A DNA stretch of 64,000 bases from a bacterium UBP6_UBA1177. GTDB taxonomy: Bacteria; UBP6; UBA1177. The notes beneath the pieces are model-generated. The model was not told the origin of the DNA, ran no database searches, and saw only the letters and a list, made by a program, of their open reading frames with translations. The stretch is taken from NCBI GenBank assembly GCA_002310995.1, contig DBYV01000035.1:12238-76237 (forward strand). Reading direction: 5' to 3'. Every line of letters starts with the position of its first letter. Position 1 is the first letter of the stretch. This document shows positions 1 to 8,756 of this stretch, piece by piece. The translations under genes were made by a program, and so were the position numbers.

Positions 1-1
1 G

Positions 2-1087
2 CTTTTAAAAAACCCGAATATCGCTCTCTGGGGAAGAGAAATTGTTGTCAAAATACCAGAAAACAACGGATTTATCCTCGGTGAAAAAGTCTCGATAACC
101 TATGGCAGCAATGTCTGGGACAATCTGGCGAGGGCGTTTTCAATCACACAGTCAAAACTTTCCGCAAAGGAAAGGGATAAAAAAAAACTGAATAAATCAC
201 GACAAGACCTCACCCCTGCCCCTCCAACGTGGCGAGGAGAAGATCGACCTCTACCAGGCACGTCAATACAGTGGGACGGCAAGGTAAAAATCGAGGCATC
301 GGGTGCTGTTTTTGTTCCCGAAACAGGAAAATTTCTTGTTGTTTCAGATGAAACAGAAAAGAAAACGCCGCTTCTTTTCGAAGTCGGCAAAAACGGCGAA
401 ACAAAAACAATCAGCATAAACAACTTTAATAAAATCAATGACTTAGAATCAATAGCAAAAGAAAGTAAAAACACTTATCTCATAATGTCCTCTCTCAGTT
501 ACTCCAAAAAAGGAAAACTCAAACCCGAAAGAAGAATTCTTGCGAGAATTACTTTCTCAAACGGTGCTGCACAACTTGAAAAAGCGGTTGATTTTTATGA
601 AATTCTCAAAAATTTTGCTGAAAAATCTGATTCGGACGCAGCTAAATTCTTGAAAAAAGGCATAGCCGAAAAAACAATCGACATCGAAGGAATGTTTGTC
701 ATCGAAAATTCGCTTTTCATCGCTTTCAAAAATCCTCTTTTCAATGAAAACGGCATTATTCTTGAAATAACCGGCTACGAAACCATTTTTGCAGAGAAAA
801 AAATTTCGGGAAACCAGCTGAAAACGATATTTGTCAATCTTCCTCTTGAAAGAAGAATTTCAGATATTTATATGATTTCCCGTGATAAATTCTACTTTAC
901 CGCTTCGTGCAACAGCGAAAAATGCGGTGGATTCTACCGCTTTGAAAACGGGAAAAGCGAACTTATAAAAGAGTTCCCGGAGCTGAAACCGGAAGGAATC
1001 GCACTCGATGACGGTGGAAATTTCTTCATATTTTTCGACCTCGGTCAACAGGAAAATTCAAAATTTCTGAATCTGGGCAGAATATGA
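2..1087 (+). CDS. Partial propeller-like protein (DUF3616/SdiA-regulated-like), 5' end outside the window
   Basis: The frame ending at the TGA at 1085-1087 is open back to base 2, so the gene starts before the window and the ATG at 485 is internal. About 361 residues are visible. The C-terminal half has the pattern of extracytoplasmic beta-propeller families such as DUF3616: DLESIA, then a strand ending LIMSS, a basic KKGK.KPERR segment, DIEGMFV, and PEGIALDDGGNFFIF near the end. That family link is by eye, and the substrate is unknown. A Pro/Arg-rich stretch at about 197-272 looks like an in-frame repeat insertion. The stop overlaps the next ATG by 4 nt, so translation is probably coupled to the TolC-like gene. 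Confidence 0.7.
   Translation, partial: LLKNPNIALWGREIVVKIPENNGFILGEKVSITYGSNVWDNLARAFSITQSKLSAKERDKKKLNKSRQDLTPAPPTWRGEDRPLPGTSIQWDGKVKIEASGAVFVPETGKFLVVSDETEKKTPLLFEVGKNGETKTISINNFNKINDLESIAKESKNTYLIMSSLSYSKKGKLKPERRILARITFSNGAAQLEKAVDFYEILKNFAEKSDSDAAKFLKKGIAEKTIDIEGMFVIENSLFIAFKNPLFNENGIILEITGYETIFAEKKISGNQLKTIFVNLPLERRISDIYMISRDKFYFTASCNSEKCGGFYRFENGKSELIKEFPELKPEGIALDDGGNFFIFFDLGQQENSKFLNLGRI
197..272. repeat. Putative dispersed repeat inserted in frame in the partial gene
   Basis: This stretch encodes a Pro/Arg-rich peptide (SRQDLTPAPPTWRGEDRPL) between two ordinary beta-rich segments. The DNA core CCTCACCCCTGCCCCTCC resembles the dispersed CCTCACCCC..CCCCTCTCC type of repeat that I recall from many bacterial genomes; that memory is not checked here. 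It is not the same sequence as the double-hairpin family at 11.3, 23.1 and 54.1 kb. The edges are approximate. Confidence 0.4.
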
Positions 1088-2319
1088 AAAAGTTTTTCTC
1101 TATTTTTTTCATATTTTTCCTTTTTTCATCTCTTTTTTGCGAAGATCTGACGATTGCTCAGTACATCGAATCGGCACAAAACGATCCTCGCCTTAAATCA
1201 AAAAAGGCGATGTCAGATTCCATCGAAAATTCAAACGACACACCCGGCATAAAAGGGCTTGAATTCCGAAGCGAAACGGGAAACTTCGACATTATGGAGC
1301 AGAAATACGCTCTCAGGCTCTATTTCAAAGGGTTCGGCGAGACAAAATCTTCGCGCGAATTTATAAAAAATATGCAGAACCTTCACAAACTTGAATATGC
1401 GTCGGCCCGCTCGGATGTCCTGTTTGAAAGATACAGCACGATTGTGACTTACATTCAGCACAAAAAAGAGCTAAAAATCATCGATTCGATGCGCGAACTT
1501 CTTTACGACAAGCTCGCTGTCACCACGAAAATGGGCGAAATCACCGGTGAAACGACCGAAATCGACAAAATGGATATCGACGACAAAATAACCGAAATTG
1601 AAATGCGTAAGATCGAGCTTGAATCGACTCTCGAATCGATTGAAACCTTGATAAAAAACGATACCGGAGCGGACAAAATCCCTGTTTTTGAAAGAGAAAA
1701 AATTGTTTCGGTCGATGATATTGAAAAATTTGCGGAATCCCTGACTGAAATCCATGGCGCATCTAAAGCCGAAAACGACTACCAAACTCTGCGTTCGATA
1801 GTCGCACAGAACGAAATCGCTCTCGAAGAAGCGAAAGAGCGCGACTGGCTGAAATATATATCTCTCGAATACGACACAGACCACCGCAACGACAAGCCGT
1901 CACGCGGATTTTCGATAGGTTTTGCGATTTCGATTCCTGGATTTAAAAATAACCAGTCGTCACTGGTTAAAAAGAAACTGAAATCTTTGGAGCTTGCTTC
2001 TGATTTTAACATGCAGAAACGCTTCAGGGAAGCAGAGATCATGACTGCTCTTCTGATGCTGAAACGAGAGATAAAACAATATAAAATGCTGTTGAAAAGG
2101 AAAGAGGAAGGGGAAAAAAGCAACATTTTTGCCAAATATTCGTCAATAGAGGGCTTAAACCCGATGATGGTCATCAAACTGAAAGAGAAAATCCTGAAAA
2201 AAGATCTGAAACTTGCTGAACTGGAACTCAAAATCTACGAGAAATACATCAGTCTCGCATATCTTTTAGGGCTTTACGAAGACGGAAACAGCAACTTTCT
2301 CAGTGGGAAAAGTGAATAA
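1084..2319 (+). CDS. TolC-family outer membrane efflux-like protein
   Basis: 411 residues. A signal peptide (MKKFFSIFFIFFLFSSLFC) is followed by long, charged, largely helical segments at about 95-215 and 290-400, rich in Glu/Lys/Leu/Ile heptads. That is the layout of outer membrane efflux proteins, in which two helical hairpins form a periplasmic tunnel. The sequence is divergent and I see no diagnostic motif beyond the overall architecture. ATGA overlaps with the upstream stop and a 1-nt overlap with the downstream start place it in the middle of a coupled operon with VTC and DUF4956 genes. No inner-membrane pump or adaptor gene is adjacent, so its transport role is inferred. It could instead be a generic coiled-coil periplasmic protein. 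Confidence 0.6.
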   Translation: MKKFFSIFFIFFLFSSLFCEDLTIAQYIESAQNDPRLKSKKAMSDSIENSNDTPGIKGLEFRSETGNFDIMEQKYALRLYFKGFGETKSSREFIKNMQNLHKLEYASARSDVLFERYSTIVTYIQHKKELKIIDSMRELLYDKLAVTTKMGEITGETTEIDKMDIDDKITEIEMRKIELESTLESIETLIKNDTGADKIPVFEREKIVSVDDIEKFAESLTEIHGASKAENDYQTLRSIVAQNEIALEEAKERDWLKYISLEYDTDHRNDKPSRGFSIGFAISIPGFKNNQSSLVKKKLKSLELASDFNMQKRFREAEIMTALLMLKREIKQYKMLLKRKEEGEKSNIFAKYSSIEGLNPMMVIKLKEKILKKDLKLAELELKIYEKYISLAYLLGLYEDGNSNFLSGKSE

Positions 2320-3140
2320 TGGCCGCACACACTCAAACCGAAATTCCTTCAGTTCTCCAGAGGTTTGAGTTCAAATACCACATTCCGCGCTCGATGATTG
2401 AACCGATTTCCGACTTCGTTAAGGCTTACTGCTTTCTCGATAAATACTCAGAAATGTCGCCTACCGGATACTACCGCATAAATAATCTTTACTTTGACTC
2501 ACCTTTCTACACTTTTCTGAACAACAGGCTTGAAAGGAAAGAACGGCGTTTCAACATGAGAATCCGCTCATACGGAGAAAATCCTAAACCGCCATACTTC
2601 TGGGAAATCAAGTGCAAACTGGGTGAAAACAGGCAGAAATTCAGATCTAAAGTGAAATCCGATGAAATCGAACAACTTTTCTATTCGCCACGTGCCTCAG
2701 TAGAGCTCGGTTTTTCAGGGACCGAGGCTCAAAACATGGATTTTTTCCAGTCACTCGCCCTTTCATACAATGCCGAACCACAGATTATAACACAGTACGA
2801 CAGAATGGCGTGGATAAGCGAAACGGACGAATACGCAAGAGTCACTTTCGATGCTAATCTCCAGTGCGCCGAGGAACACAATTTCAACGTTCACCCTGAC
2901 CCGGCTAAAATGGAAAGTTACGATACAACAACAATTTTCAGGCACGATGCCCACTGCATACTCGAACTCAAAGGGCAGGTTTCGCACCTTCCGCTCTGGA
3001 TGGTCGATCTTGTCAAGACTTTCGACCTCAAGCGCGCTGCTTTCTCAAAGTTCAGGTACGGCATGCTGCGTGTTTTAAGAAACAATCATCCCGACAATGT
3101 CTGGTTCAATGTTTTTGACCAAGGAGAAATATATGAGTGA
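2319..3140 (+). CDS. VTC-domain (polyphosphate polymerase-like) protein
   Basis: 273 residues. The motifs RFEFKYHI near the N-terminus, YYRINNLYFDSPFYTF at about 47-62, a basic RKERRFNMRIRSYG run and WEIKCK are those of the VTC domain. This is a tunnel fold that in yeast Vtc4 makes polyphosphate from ATP, with basic residues and a late Glu lining the tunnel; a late ILELKGQ is present here. Bacterial homologues are usually found, as here, next to DUF4956 membrane proteins, and their reaction is mostly unproven. No signal peptide is visible, so the protein is probably cytoplasmic. The start overlaps the previous stop by 1 nt (TAATG). Confidence 0.85.
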   Translation: MAAHTQTEIPSVLQRFEFKYHIPRSMIEPISDFVKAYCFLDKYSEMSPTGYYRINNLYFDSPFYTFLNNRLERKERRFNMRIRSYGENPKPPYFWEIKCKLGENRQKFRSKVKSDEIEQLFYSPRASVELGFSGTEAQNMDFFQSLALSYNAEPQIITQYDRMAWISETDEYARVTFDANLQCAEEHNFNVHPDPAKMESYDTTTIFRHDAHCILELKGQVSHLPLWMVDLVKTFDLKRAAFSKFRYGMLRVLRNNHPDNVWFNVFDQGEIYE

Positions 3141-3819
3141 TTTTCTGACAAACAACCTTTCGTCATCCTCGCTTTCGTCGCTTAGCGTGATTTTTTCGGC
3201 AACCATGGCTTTCATTCTCTCGGTTTCAATAGGTCTCACCTACATCAAAACTTTCCGAGGACTTTCATACTCTCGCAACTTCGTTCAGGCGATAATGCTT
3301 TGCTCAATAATCACGTCAATGGTTATTCATGCGATCGGTGACAGCGTCGCAATCGGAATCGGCACTCTTGGCGCACTTTCCATAATCCGCTTCAGAACAA
3401 ACCTCAAGGATTCGCGTGACATCGTCTTCATGTTCGCTGCACTTTCGAGCGGAATTGCATGCGGAGTCGGCGCATATTTCATGGCTTTTTTCGGCATTCT
3501 CCTTTTCAACATAGCCGCTTTCGTCCTTTATCTGTCACAGCTCAGCAAAGTCTCATACTTCGATGGAATTTTGCGCTTCAACATCGGCACCAATGAACTT
3601 GATATTCAGAAAATGGCTGAAATTCTTAAAAAGCACTGCAAAGTCTTCGCCCTCATCACTTTAAAGGAAATCGCTGTCGGTGAAAGGCTCGAATATGCTT
3701 ACCATATCAAAATGAAGCCTAAATCGACTTCGGAAGAGCTTGTTAACGAGCTTAAAAAAGAGATTCCGGCAATAAACAACGTTTCTCTTCTTCTTCAGGA
3801 AACAACAGTAGAACTGTAA
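3133..3819 (+). CDS. DUF4956 family membrane protein
   Basis: 228 residues from the ATG at 3133, chosen because AAGGAG lies 7 nt upstream; a longer frame from 3097 lacks such a site. The N-terminal two thirds contain about four to five hydrophobic helices, with the family-typical TLGALSIIRFRTNLKDSRDIVFMF loop at about residues 77-100. The C-terminal ~80 residues are soluble and ACT-like in hydrophobicity pattern. DUF4956 proteins regularly accompany VTC-domain proteins, and the start here overlaps the VTC gene by 8 nt, so a joint membrane-associated function is likely. The biochemical role is unknown. Confidence 0.85.
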   Translation: MSDFLTNNLSSSSLSSLSVIFSATMAFILSVSIGLTYIKTFRGLSYSRNFVQAIMLCSIITSMVIHAIGDSVAIGIGTLGALSIIRFRTNLKDSRDIVFMFAALSSGIACGVGAYFMAFFGILLFNIAAFVLYLSQLSKVSYFDGILRFNIGTNELDIQKMAEILKKHCKVFALITLKEIAVGERLEYAYHIKMKPKSTSEELVNELKKEIPAINNVSLLLQETTVEL

Positions 3820-3823
3820 AAAG

Positions 3824-4735
3824 ATGAAAAACGAAAAAACTCGGAAAATCATAGAGATTTCACTTTTTGTCTTTTTGTTTCTTGTAATATTTTCAAGAGT
3901 TTACCTTGAAACGGCAGTATTTGCAAAAAAGCCGTTTTTTTCTTATTTTGTGGCAACGCATCACTGCGCGTGGTTTACTTTCGTCTTCTTTTATTTCGCT
4001 CTCTGCGCCCGCTATATTTTAGGCTTGAAACCCGAAAAAATCCCTTATTTAGCCCTTCTCAGCCCGGTGATATACGTTCCGCTTCTCCATGCGTGGATTA
4101 CAGGCGCAAACCTTAGACTCCAGTATATACGCGGCGACTTTTCAAAAGCGCTTCTTGACATTTTAACGCTCTACAAATTCAGCGAAAAAAACAGCCAGTT
4201 TTTCTTTGAAATGCTCGCTCTCCTCGTTATTTTTGCAGTTTTGAGCTACATCGTTTCACGCAGCGTTTTAAGAACAGTTCTTAACATACTTGTCGGTTTC
4301 TACGGCAGCATGTTTCTGGCCGGATTTCAGTTTTTCGGGGTCGCGCCGCGAACAAAAGCATACTTTCCGCTTAATACGGTTTTCAAAAACCACATTCTGC
4401 TTTCTTTAGTCTATTTCACAGCCGTGATTCTGGCATTTTCAATATGCTTTTTTCCTGAAATCAAAACTCTTGTAAAACGCGATTTCAAACCTTTGGGAAT
4501 GGCTTTGGTTCCAGGAATCTTAATTCCGCCTACCATGTTCGACTTTTTGGAGAAATCACTGAATAGTGCTGATGCAATACTGCTTGCACTAACCTGTACA
4601 ACGACTCTCTTTTCTCTGATTTTTCTGCAGAAAGAAACAAATCTGCCCGGAGGACGTTTTTTCCCGTTTGTTTTTTCGGCTTTTTCGCTTGTTTTGATAT
4701 TAGGAATAATATTCAGAGATAAAGTTTTTATTTAA
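3824..4735 (+). CDS. Polytopic inner membrane protein of unknown function
   Basis: 303 residues with about seven to eight hydrophobic helices (around 11-30, 46-66, 75-92, 128-148, 152-170, 188-210, 222-238 and 250-300). I recognise no family motif. It begins 4 nt after the DUF4956 stop, so it is probably the last gene of the same operon, and it may be a membrane partner of the VTC/DUF4956 pair. Its TAA overlaps the stop of the convergent lipoprotein gene by 4 nt, leaving no room for a classical terminator between the two operons. Confidence 0.6.
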   Translation: MKNEKTRKIIEISLFVFLFLVIFSRVYLETAVFAKKPFFSYFVATHHCAWFTFVFFYFALCARYILGLKPEKIPYLALLSPVIYVPLLHAWITGANLRLQYIRGDFSKALLDILTLYKFSEKNSQFFFEMLALLVIFAVLSYIVSRSVLRTVLNILVGFYGSMFLAGFQFFGVAPRTKAYFPLNTVFKNHILLSLVYFTAVILAFSICFFPEIKTLVKRDFKPLGMALVPGILIPPTMFDFLEKSLNSADAILLALTCTTTLFSLIFLQKETNLPGGRFFPFVFSAFSLVLILGIIFRDKVFI

Positions 4736-5253
4736 ATTCCGCTGACAATTTTCCACTTTCCGTCTTCTTTGATGAATTTCATCTGGTTATTTTCCGAAAC
4801 TCTGTGATTCGTCATGCCATCAGGCTGCATAAAGGCATTCTCTTCTGTCGGAGGTACTGTGCTTTTCATCTTGAATCTTACCTCAAAGAAAAATAGAAGT
4901 CTCGCCCTGTTTTCGTTGTCAGGATCAAACAAAAGATCTTTGATTATGCAGGTGATATTTACCTTTTCAAGGCTGTGGTAAGCATCCGAATTAAGGATTT
5001 CGACAAGTTTGTCGTAGTCAATATCATCATCAGCCTCGTCCGTTCCGTTCGTGTCGTAGTAGTCTTTCGAAACATACTCAAGAAAAATCTCGGGGTTTTG
5101 TTCCTTGAAACCTTTAATGTAGTAGCCGAAAACCGTCAGAATCTCCTTCGAATCTGGTGTTTCCTCGATATTCGTCCCCTTGATCATTTTAGGGCTGCAT
5201 GCGACAGTCATAAACATCGAAAAAACAATCATCAGCATCATCAATTTTTTCAT
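4732..5253 (-). CDS. Small lipoprotein, last gene of the T2SS block
   Basis: 173 residues from the ATG at 5253, chosen because GGAGGA lies just upstream; the frame is open for 48 more codons, but those overlap gspN and lack a ribosome site. MKKLMMLMIVFSMFMTVAC resembles a lipoprotein signal, with an imperfect lipobox TVAC. The mature part has acidic patches (DEADDDIDYD) and ends with EDGKWKIVSGI, a C-terminal pattern common in NTF2-like or Cif-like small folds. The function is unknown. It lies 19 nt after gspN and is probably cotranscribed with the secretion genes, so an accessory role is possible but unproven. Confidence 0.6.
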   Translation of the reverse strand: MKKLMMLMIVFSMFMTVACSPKMIKGTNIEETPDSKEILTVFGYYIKGFKEQNPEIFLEYVSKDYYDTNGTDEADDDIDYDKLVEILNSDAYHSLEKVNITCIIKDLLFDPDNENRARLLFFFEVRFKMKSTVPPTEENAFMQPDGMTNHRVSENNQMKFIKEDGKWKIVSGI

Positions 5254-5272
5254 TTGTTCCTCCTTTAAATAT

Positions 5273-6709
5273 TTATTCTTCCTCTCCGTCTTTTTCTTCA
5301 GCCGCAGGTTTTGGCGGTTCGGCATCGCCTTCATCTTCCTGACTTTCACGGGCCTTTTTGACAGCTTCGATCTCTTCACGGGCTCTTCGGATTTCATTCA
5401 TTGCCGCTTCCTGAGCCTCTTTGAGTCTAGCTGCCTCCTCCTGTCGCATTTTTTCATCTTCTTCTCTACGCGCTCTCTCCTCTCTTTCCCGCTGTTCGCG
5501 CTCTTCACGCTCCGCGCGCATCTTTTCTTCCTGCTCTTTTGCAGCTTCCTCCTTTCTTCTAAGCTCTTCCTCTTTGCGTTTGAGCTCGTCTTCTTTTTTC
5601 TTCAGTTCCTCATTTCCACCGTCTGCTTTTGCATCTTCTTTGTTCAAAGGAGCTGGCGGTGCGGCATTCAGTCTTTCCCTCTGTGGCAAACGTTCCTGTT
5701 TTTGAGGACGCTGCGGCCTTGACAAATTGTTCCTGCGCTGTTTGATATCGCCCCTTTCTTCTAACGGAACCCTCTTTTGTATTTTATTCATCTGAGGATT
5801 ATTCAAGAAACCTTTGAGACTAAAAGCAAAACTGTTTTCCTGCTCTCCTTTATAGGAGGAAAGCTGGCTTAAAAGCAAATTGAGCGCAACATTTTCGGTA
5901 ATTTTAGCCATATCAGGAACTTTTGCCGAAATCTCAAGATCAAGCCTTGATGACATAAAGTTCCTAATGTTCAAATTGAGTTTTCCTGTAGCTTCAAGTT
6001 CAACAATGCCTTTAATAATCAGTTTTTTAATATCTGCTTTGTTGTCCGCAATCTCTGCTGAAAGCTCCAGTTCGCCGATAATTATCTTTCCGACATCAAA
6101 ATCACCCATCGGGGTCGGGATTTTACCTCTAAGAACAACATCTGTACCGCTCAATTCTATCTTTCCGCTATATTTTCCCTCCTTATTACACATATTACCG
6201 CCGCCACTAAGCGCACCTGTCAGTACTACTTCAGCAAGAAACGGCTTCAGGACAGAAAGAGGAACTTCCGAAGCATCAAGCGAATAACACGGGTTTTCAC
6301 TGGTATCGAACGATGCATCAAGCCCGCCGCCTTGCGAATTTATATCTTCTACATGAATATCTCCGGCAGGGTGCCCTCCCAATGTTGCAAACAACGAAGG
6401 TGAAAAAGAGAATAATGCAAAAGTAACAACTTTATTCCCTTTCTGAAGCAGAGAACCTTCCTCGAACGAAATATTTCCGAAAAGCGATACATTTACATCC
6501 TCTGCCAGCAGAGCAAGATCCCTTACAAAAAGCTGTTCATTGACTTTGGAAATAACAAAATCGTCTGGAAAAAACACCTTCATTCCGATCCAGAGACCTA
6601 TAAAAACCGCAGCATTTACAAACAATGCTCTCTTTAAAAGTACCTGGACTTTGCCTGGAATAGGCAAGTTTTTGATTTTGTTAAATATTTCAGAAAATTT
6701 ATTCGCCAT
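5273..6709 (-). CDS. gspN: Type II secretion protein GspN with charged coiled-coil extension
   Basis: 478 residues. One transmembrane helix lies at about 27-46, followed by a beta-rich periplasmic domain to about residue 310 with the GspN-like alternation (GALSGGGNMCNKEGKYSGKIELSG). After that comes an extension of roughly 150 residues: a basic Arg/Gln/Pro linker, then an almost uninterrupted Glu/Lys/Arg helix (EELKKKEDELKRKEEE) and a Glu-rich tail. GspN is an inner-membrane component present only in some T2SS lineages. The long charged helix is unusual and could be a periplasmic coiled coil. The gene overlaps gspM by 11 nt. Confidence 0.8.
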   Translation of the reverse strand: MANKFSEIFNKIKNLPIPGKVQVLLKRALFVNAAVFIGLWIGMKVFFPDDFVISKVNEQLFVRDLALLAEDVNVSLFGNISFEEGSLLQKGNKVVTFALFSFSPSLFATLGGHPAGDIHVEDINSQGGGLDASFDTSENPCYSLDASEVPLSVLKPFLAEVVLTGALSGGGNMCNKEGKYSGKIELSGTDVVLRGKIPTPMGDFDVGKIIIGELELSAEIADNKADIKKLIIKGIVELEATGKLNLNIRNFMSSRLDLEISAKVPDMAKITENVALNLLLSQLSSYKGEQENSFAFSLKGFLNNPQMNKIQKRVPLEERGDIKQRRNNLSRPQRPQKQERLPQRERLNAAPPAPLNKEDAKADGGNEELKKKEDELKRKEEELRRKEEAAKEQEEKMRAEREEREQREREERARREEDEKMRQEEAARLKEAQEAAMNEIRRAREEIEAVKKARESQEDEGDAEPPKPAAEEKDGEEE

Positions 6710-7247
6710 TTGCGCTCTCCTTTTTCATAGCTGCAACAACAAGCGAGACATCATAATTCTGTTTGTTGAAACGCTTTTTTATCGTTATCGAATCGACAAA
6801 AACGTAACGCCCTTTGTTTTCAAGCCCGTAAAGGAAGGTCAAGGTCTGATCAAGAGGGACTTCGCGAAGATTTAGTTCGATTCTTTCGATATTGATATCA
6901 CCTTTTTTTCGCGGTTTTATCTCTTTTATCGAACTTATCGGAATACCAACGCTCTCCTTGACAGCCGATATATCGGAATTGAGATTCACATTGCTCGAAT
7001 CTATGCTGTCCTGCATTTTCGAAGCCTCAGCCTGAGCCTTTTTAAAAAGTTCCTTCTTGGAAACCATTTCCTGAATCATTTTTTCCTGCTCAACAATTGT
7101 ATCCTTCCTGTCGTCTATCGCCGAACTCATGAAAAACCATATTGCGATAAAAATAAAAATCATTACAAAAGTAAGAAAAGCCACAAGGATGGTACGTTCG
7201 CGTTCGCTGAAATTGCCTATTGCCTCTATAAGTTTTTCTTTCATCAT
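6699..7247 (-). CDS. gspM: Type II secretion protein GspM
   Basis: 182 residues. A short cytoplasmic N-terminus (MMKEKLIEAIGNFSERERTIL), one transmembrane helix at about 21-42, a coiled coil and a small C-terminal ferredoxin-like domain match GspM, which pairs with GspL in the inner-membrane platform. NFSERER is the typical membrane-proximal motif. Two consecutive ATGs follow an AGGAGG site; the second, at 7244, has the better spacing (5 nt). The gene starts 6 nt after gspL. Confidence 0.85.
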   Translation of the reverse strand: MMKEKLIEAIGNFSERERTILVAFLTFVMIFIFIAIWFFMSSAIDDRKDTIVEQEKMIQEMVSKKELFKKAQAEASKMQDSIDSSNVNLNSDISAVKESVGIPISSIKEIKPRKKGDINIERIELNLREVPLDQTLTFLYGLENKGRYVFVDSITIKKRFNKQNYDVSLVVAAMKKESANGE

Positions 7248-7253
7248 ACCCTC

Positions 7254-8732
7254 CTAATCGTTGGCTTCCTTTCCTTTTTTCCTGCTCTTCTTAGCCTTTG
7301 GATCATCTTTTTTCGGTCCGGCATAGTTGAAGGAAATATTGAACGAACTCTTATCGCCTCTCGTGTTTATCTGACCTCTGTTTATCTCGTCAATCAAAGG
7401 GTCCTGTTCTAAAAGATCGGTGAATTTGTTAATGTCATCAAGACTACTGCTTGTTCCTACGACCCTGATCTTTCCCTCCTCCTTTATCGATATTTCGGAG
7501 ACTTCGATTGTGCTGTTTTCAAACGTAAAATAAGGGAAAACTATTTCCATGATGTAGAGTGCACTGTAAGGATAAACCGCCTTTTTGTCGGCCGTACTAG
7601 CCTCTCCTTTTATCGATTTGTCCATTATCGACAACGCCTGACGAAGCGAAGGCATCTCCTTGCCGATAACATCCTTCATAAGTTGTTTTGTTCTCTCTTC
7701 GCCGGCCGTTATCCTTTCGTCCAGATACTTTATTCTCATTTCCATGCCGACAACAAGCATAAGTATTGCAGCAACATAGAGAAAAAGCGCAATTATCGCC
7801 CTCTTTTTAAGGAAAGCGAATCCACCTTTGTAAGCGAAATCACCTGTTGCGAAATTTACTGTACTGTCGTTGTCCACAGATTCAGAAATCATCTCAAGCT
7901 GAGTCGCAAAATCATAAACTATAAATTTCGAATTGGAAAAAACGGAAGAATCCATTTCACAGACTATCTTTTCAGATCCTGCGGGAAGAATACCGCCAAT
8001 AAAGACTGCCGTTTCTCCCGGATCTCCGGCAAAAGGAGCAAAAAAAACGAATATCTTTTCAAAAAACGAAATTATTGTCTTGCGGATTCTCACTTCAATA
8101 TCGCTCAGTTCGCCTGGTTCGCTGAGATCACCGGCGACGCTGAGCCATGAATCAAGTTCTGCCTGAGGGTCTTCGCCGCCGAAAATTGAAAGCATATCAC
8201 TTCTGAGTTCGTTCAAACCCCCGTTTCTTACAATCTGACCGTCAGGAAAAACCATGATGACGTATTCATCGTTCACAAATATCGCCTTTTTCAGAGGAAT
8301 ATCTGACTTGAAGAAAAGGACTTCCTCTGGAACTATGCTTCTGACCTTCTCTCTTGCCGAATCATCGAAATCAAGCAATGCCTTGCGGATGACATCCTTA
8401 CCTGCCGCAAAAACATTCATGTCGCTGCTTCCCTTCTGGAAGTTTTTGACCTCAATCATCATATCGTCCTCTTTGAACGGAGTTTCGGACTCTATATCCT
8501 GAGCGACAATTTTTTTGAGATATGAATGTTTTACCGGAGGATAATTCCTAGCGTAGTAGAGCATTTCCCTGCCGGAGCAGATAAAATCTATGTAATCGAA
8601 GTTTTTAAAAAGCTCGGCAGCCTCTTCTTTACCGGCAAATTCACTCTTTTCAAAGGTCGTTTTGTTGTATTCCTTCGAAAAAGTGTCTATCAGGAATCCG
8701 CCGTTTGCCGCCCTGCATGAAGCAAATTTCAT
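7254..8732 (-). CDS. gspL: Type II secretion protein GspL (cytoplasmic actin-like plus periplasmic domain)
   Basis: 492 residues. Residues 1 to about 300 form the cytoplasmic, PilM/actin-like domain that in other systems binds the GspE ATPase. One transmembrane helix follows at about 310-332 (IIALFLYVAAILMLVV), then a coiled coil and a ferredoxin-like periplasmic domain, ending in a Lys-rich tail. The family is divergent; the call rests on this architecture and on its exact position between gspK and gspM. The start is supported by GAGGT 7 nt upstream. No gspE is present in the window, so the partner ATPase must be encoded elsewhere. Confidence 0.85.
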   Translation of the reverse strand: MKFASCRAANGGFLIDTFSKEYNKTTFEKSEFAGKEEAAELFKNFDYIDFICSGREMLYYARNYPPVKHSYLKKIVAQDIESETPFKEDDMMIEVKNFQKGSSDMNVFAAGKDVIRKALLDFDDSAREKVRSIVPEEVLFFKSDIPLKKAIFVNDEYVIMVFPDGQIVRNGGLNELRSDMLSIFGGEDPQAELDSWLSVAGDLSEPGELSDIEVRIRKTIISFFEKIFVFFAPFAGDPGETAVFIGGILPAGSEKIVCEMDSSVFSNSKFIVYDFATQLEMISESVDNDSTVNFATGDFAYKGGFAFLKKRAIIALFLYVAAILMLVVGMEMRIKYLDERITAGEERTKQLMKDVIGKEMPSLRQALSIMDKSIKGEASTADKKAVYPYSALYIMEIVFPYFTFENSTIEVSEISIKEEGKIRVVGTSSSLDDINKFTDLLEQDPLIDEINRGQINTRGDKSSFNISFNYAGPKKDDPKAKKSRKKGKEAND

Positions 8733-8756
8733 TTTTTACCTCACCTTGATAATAAA

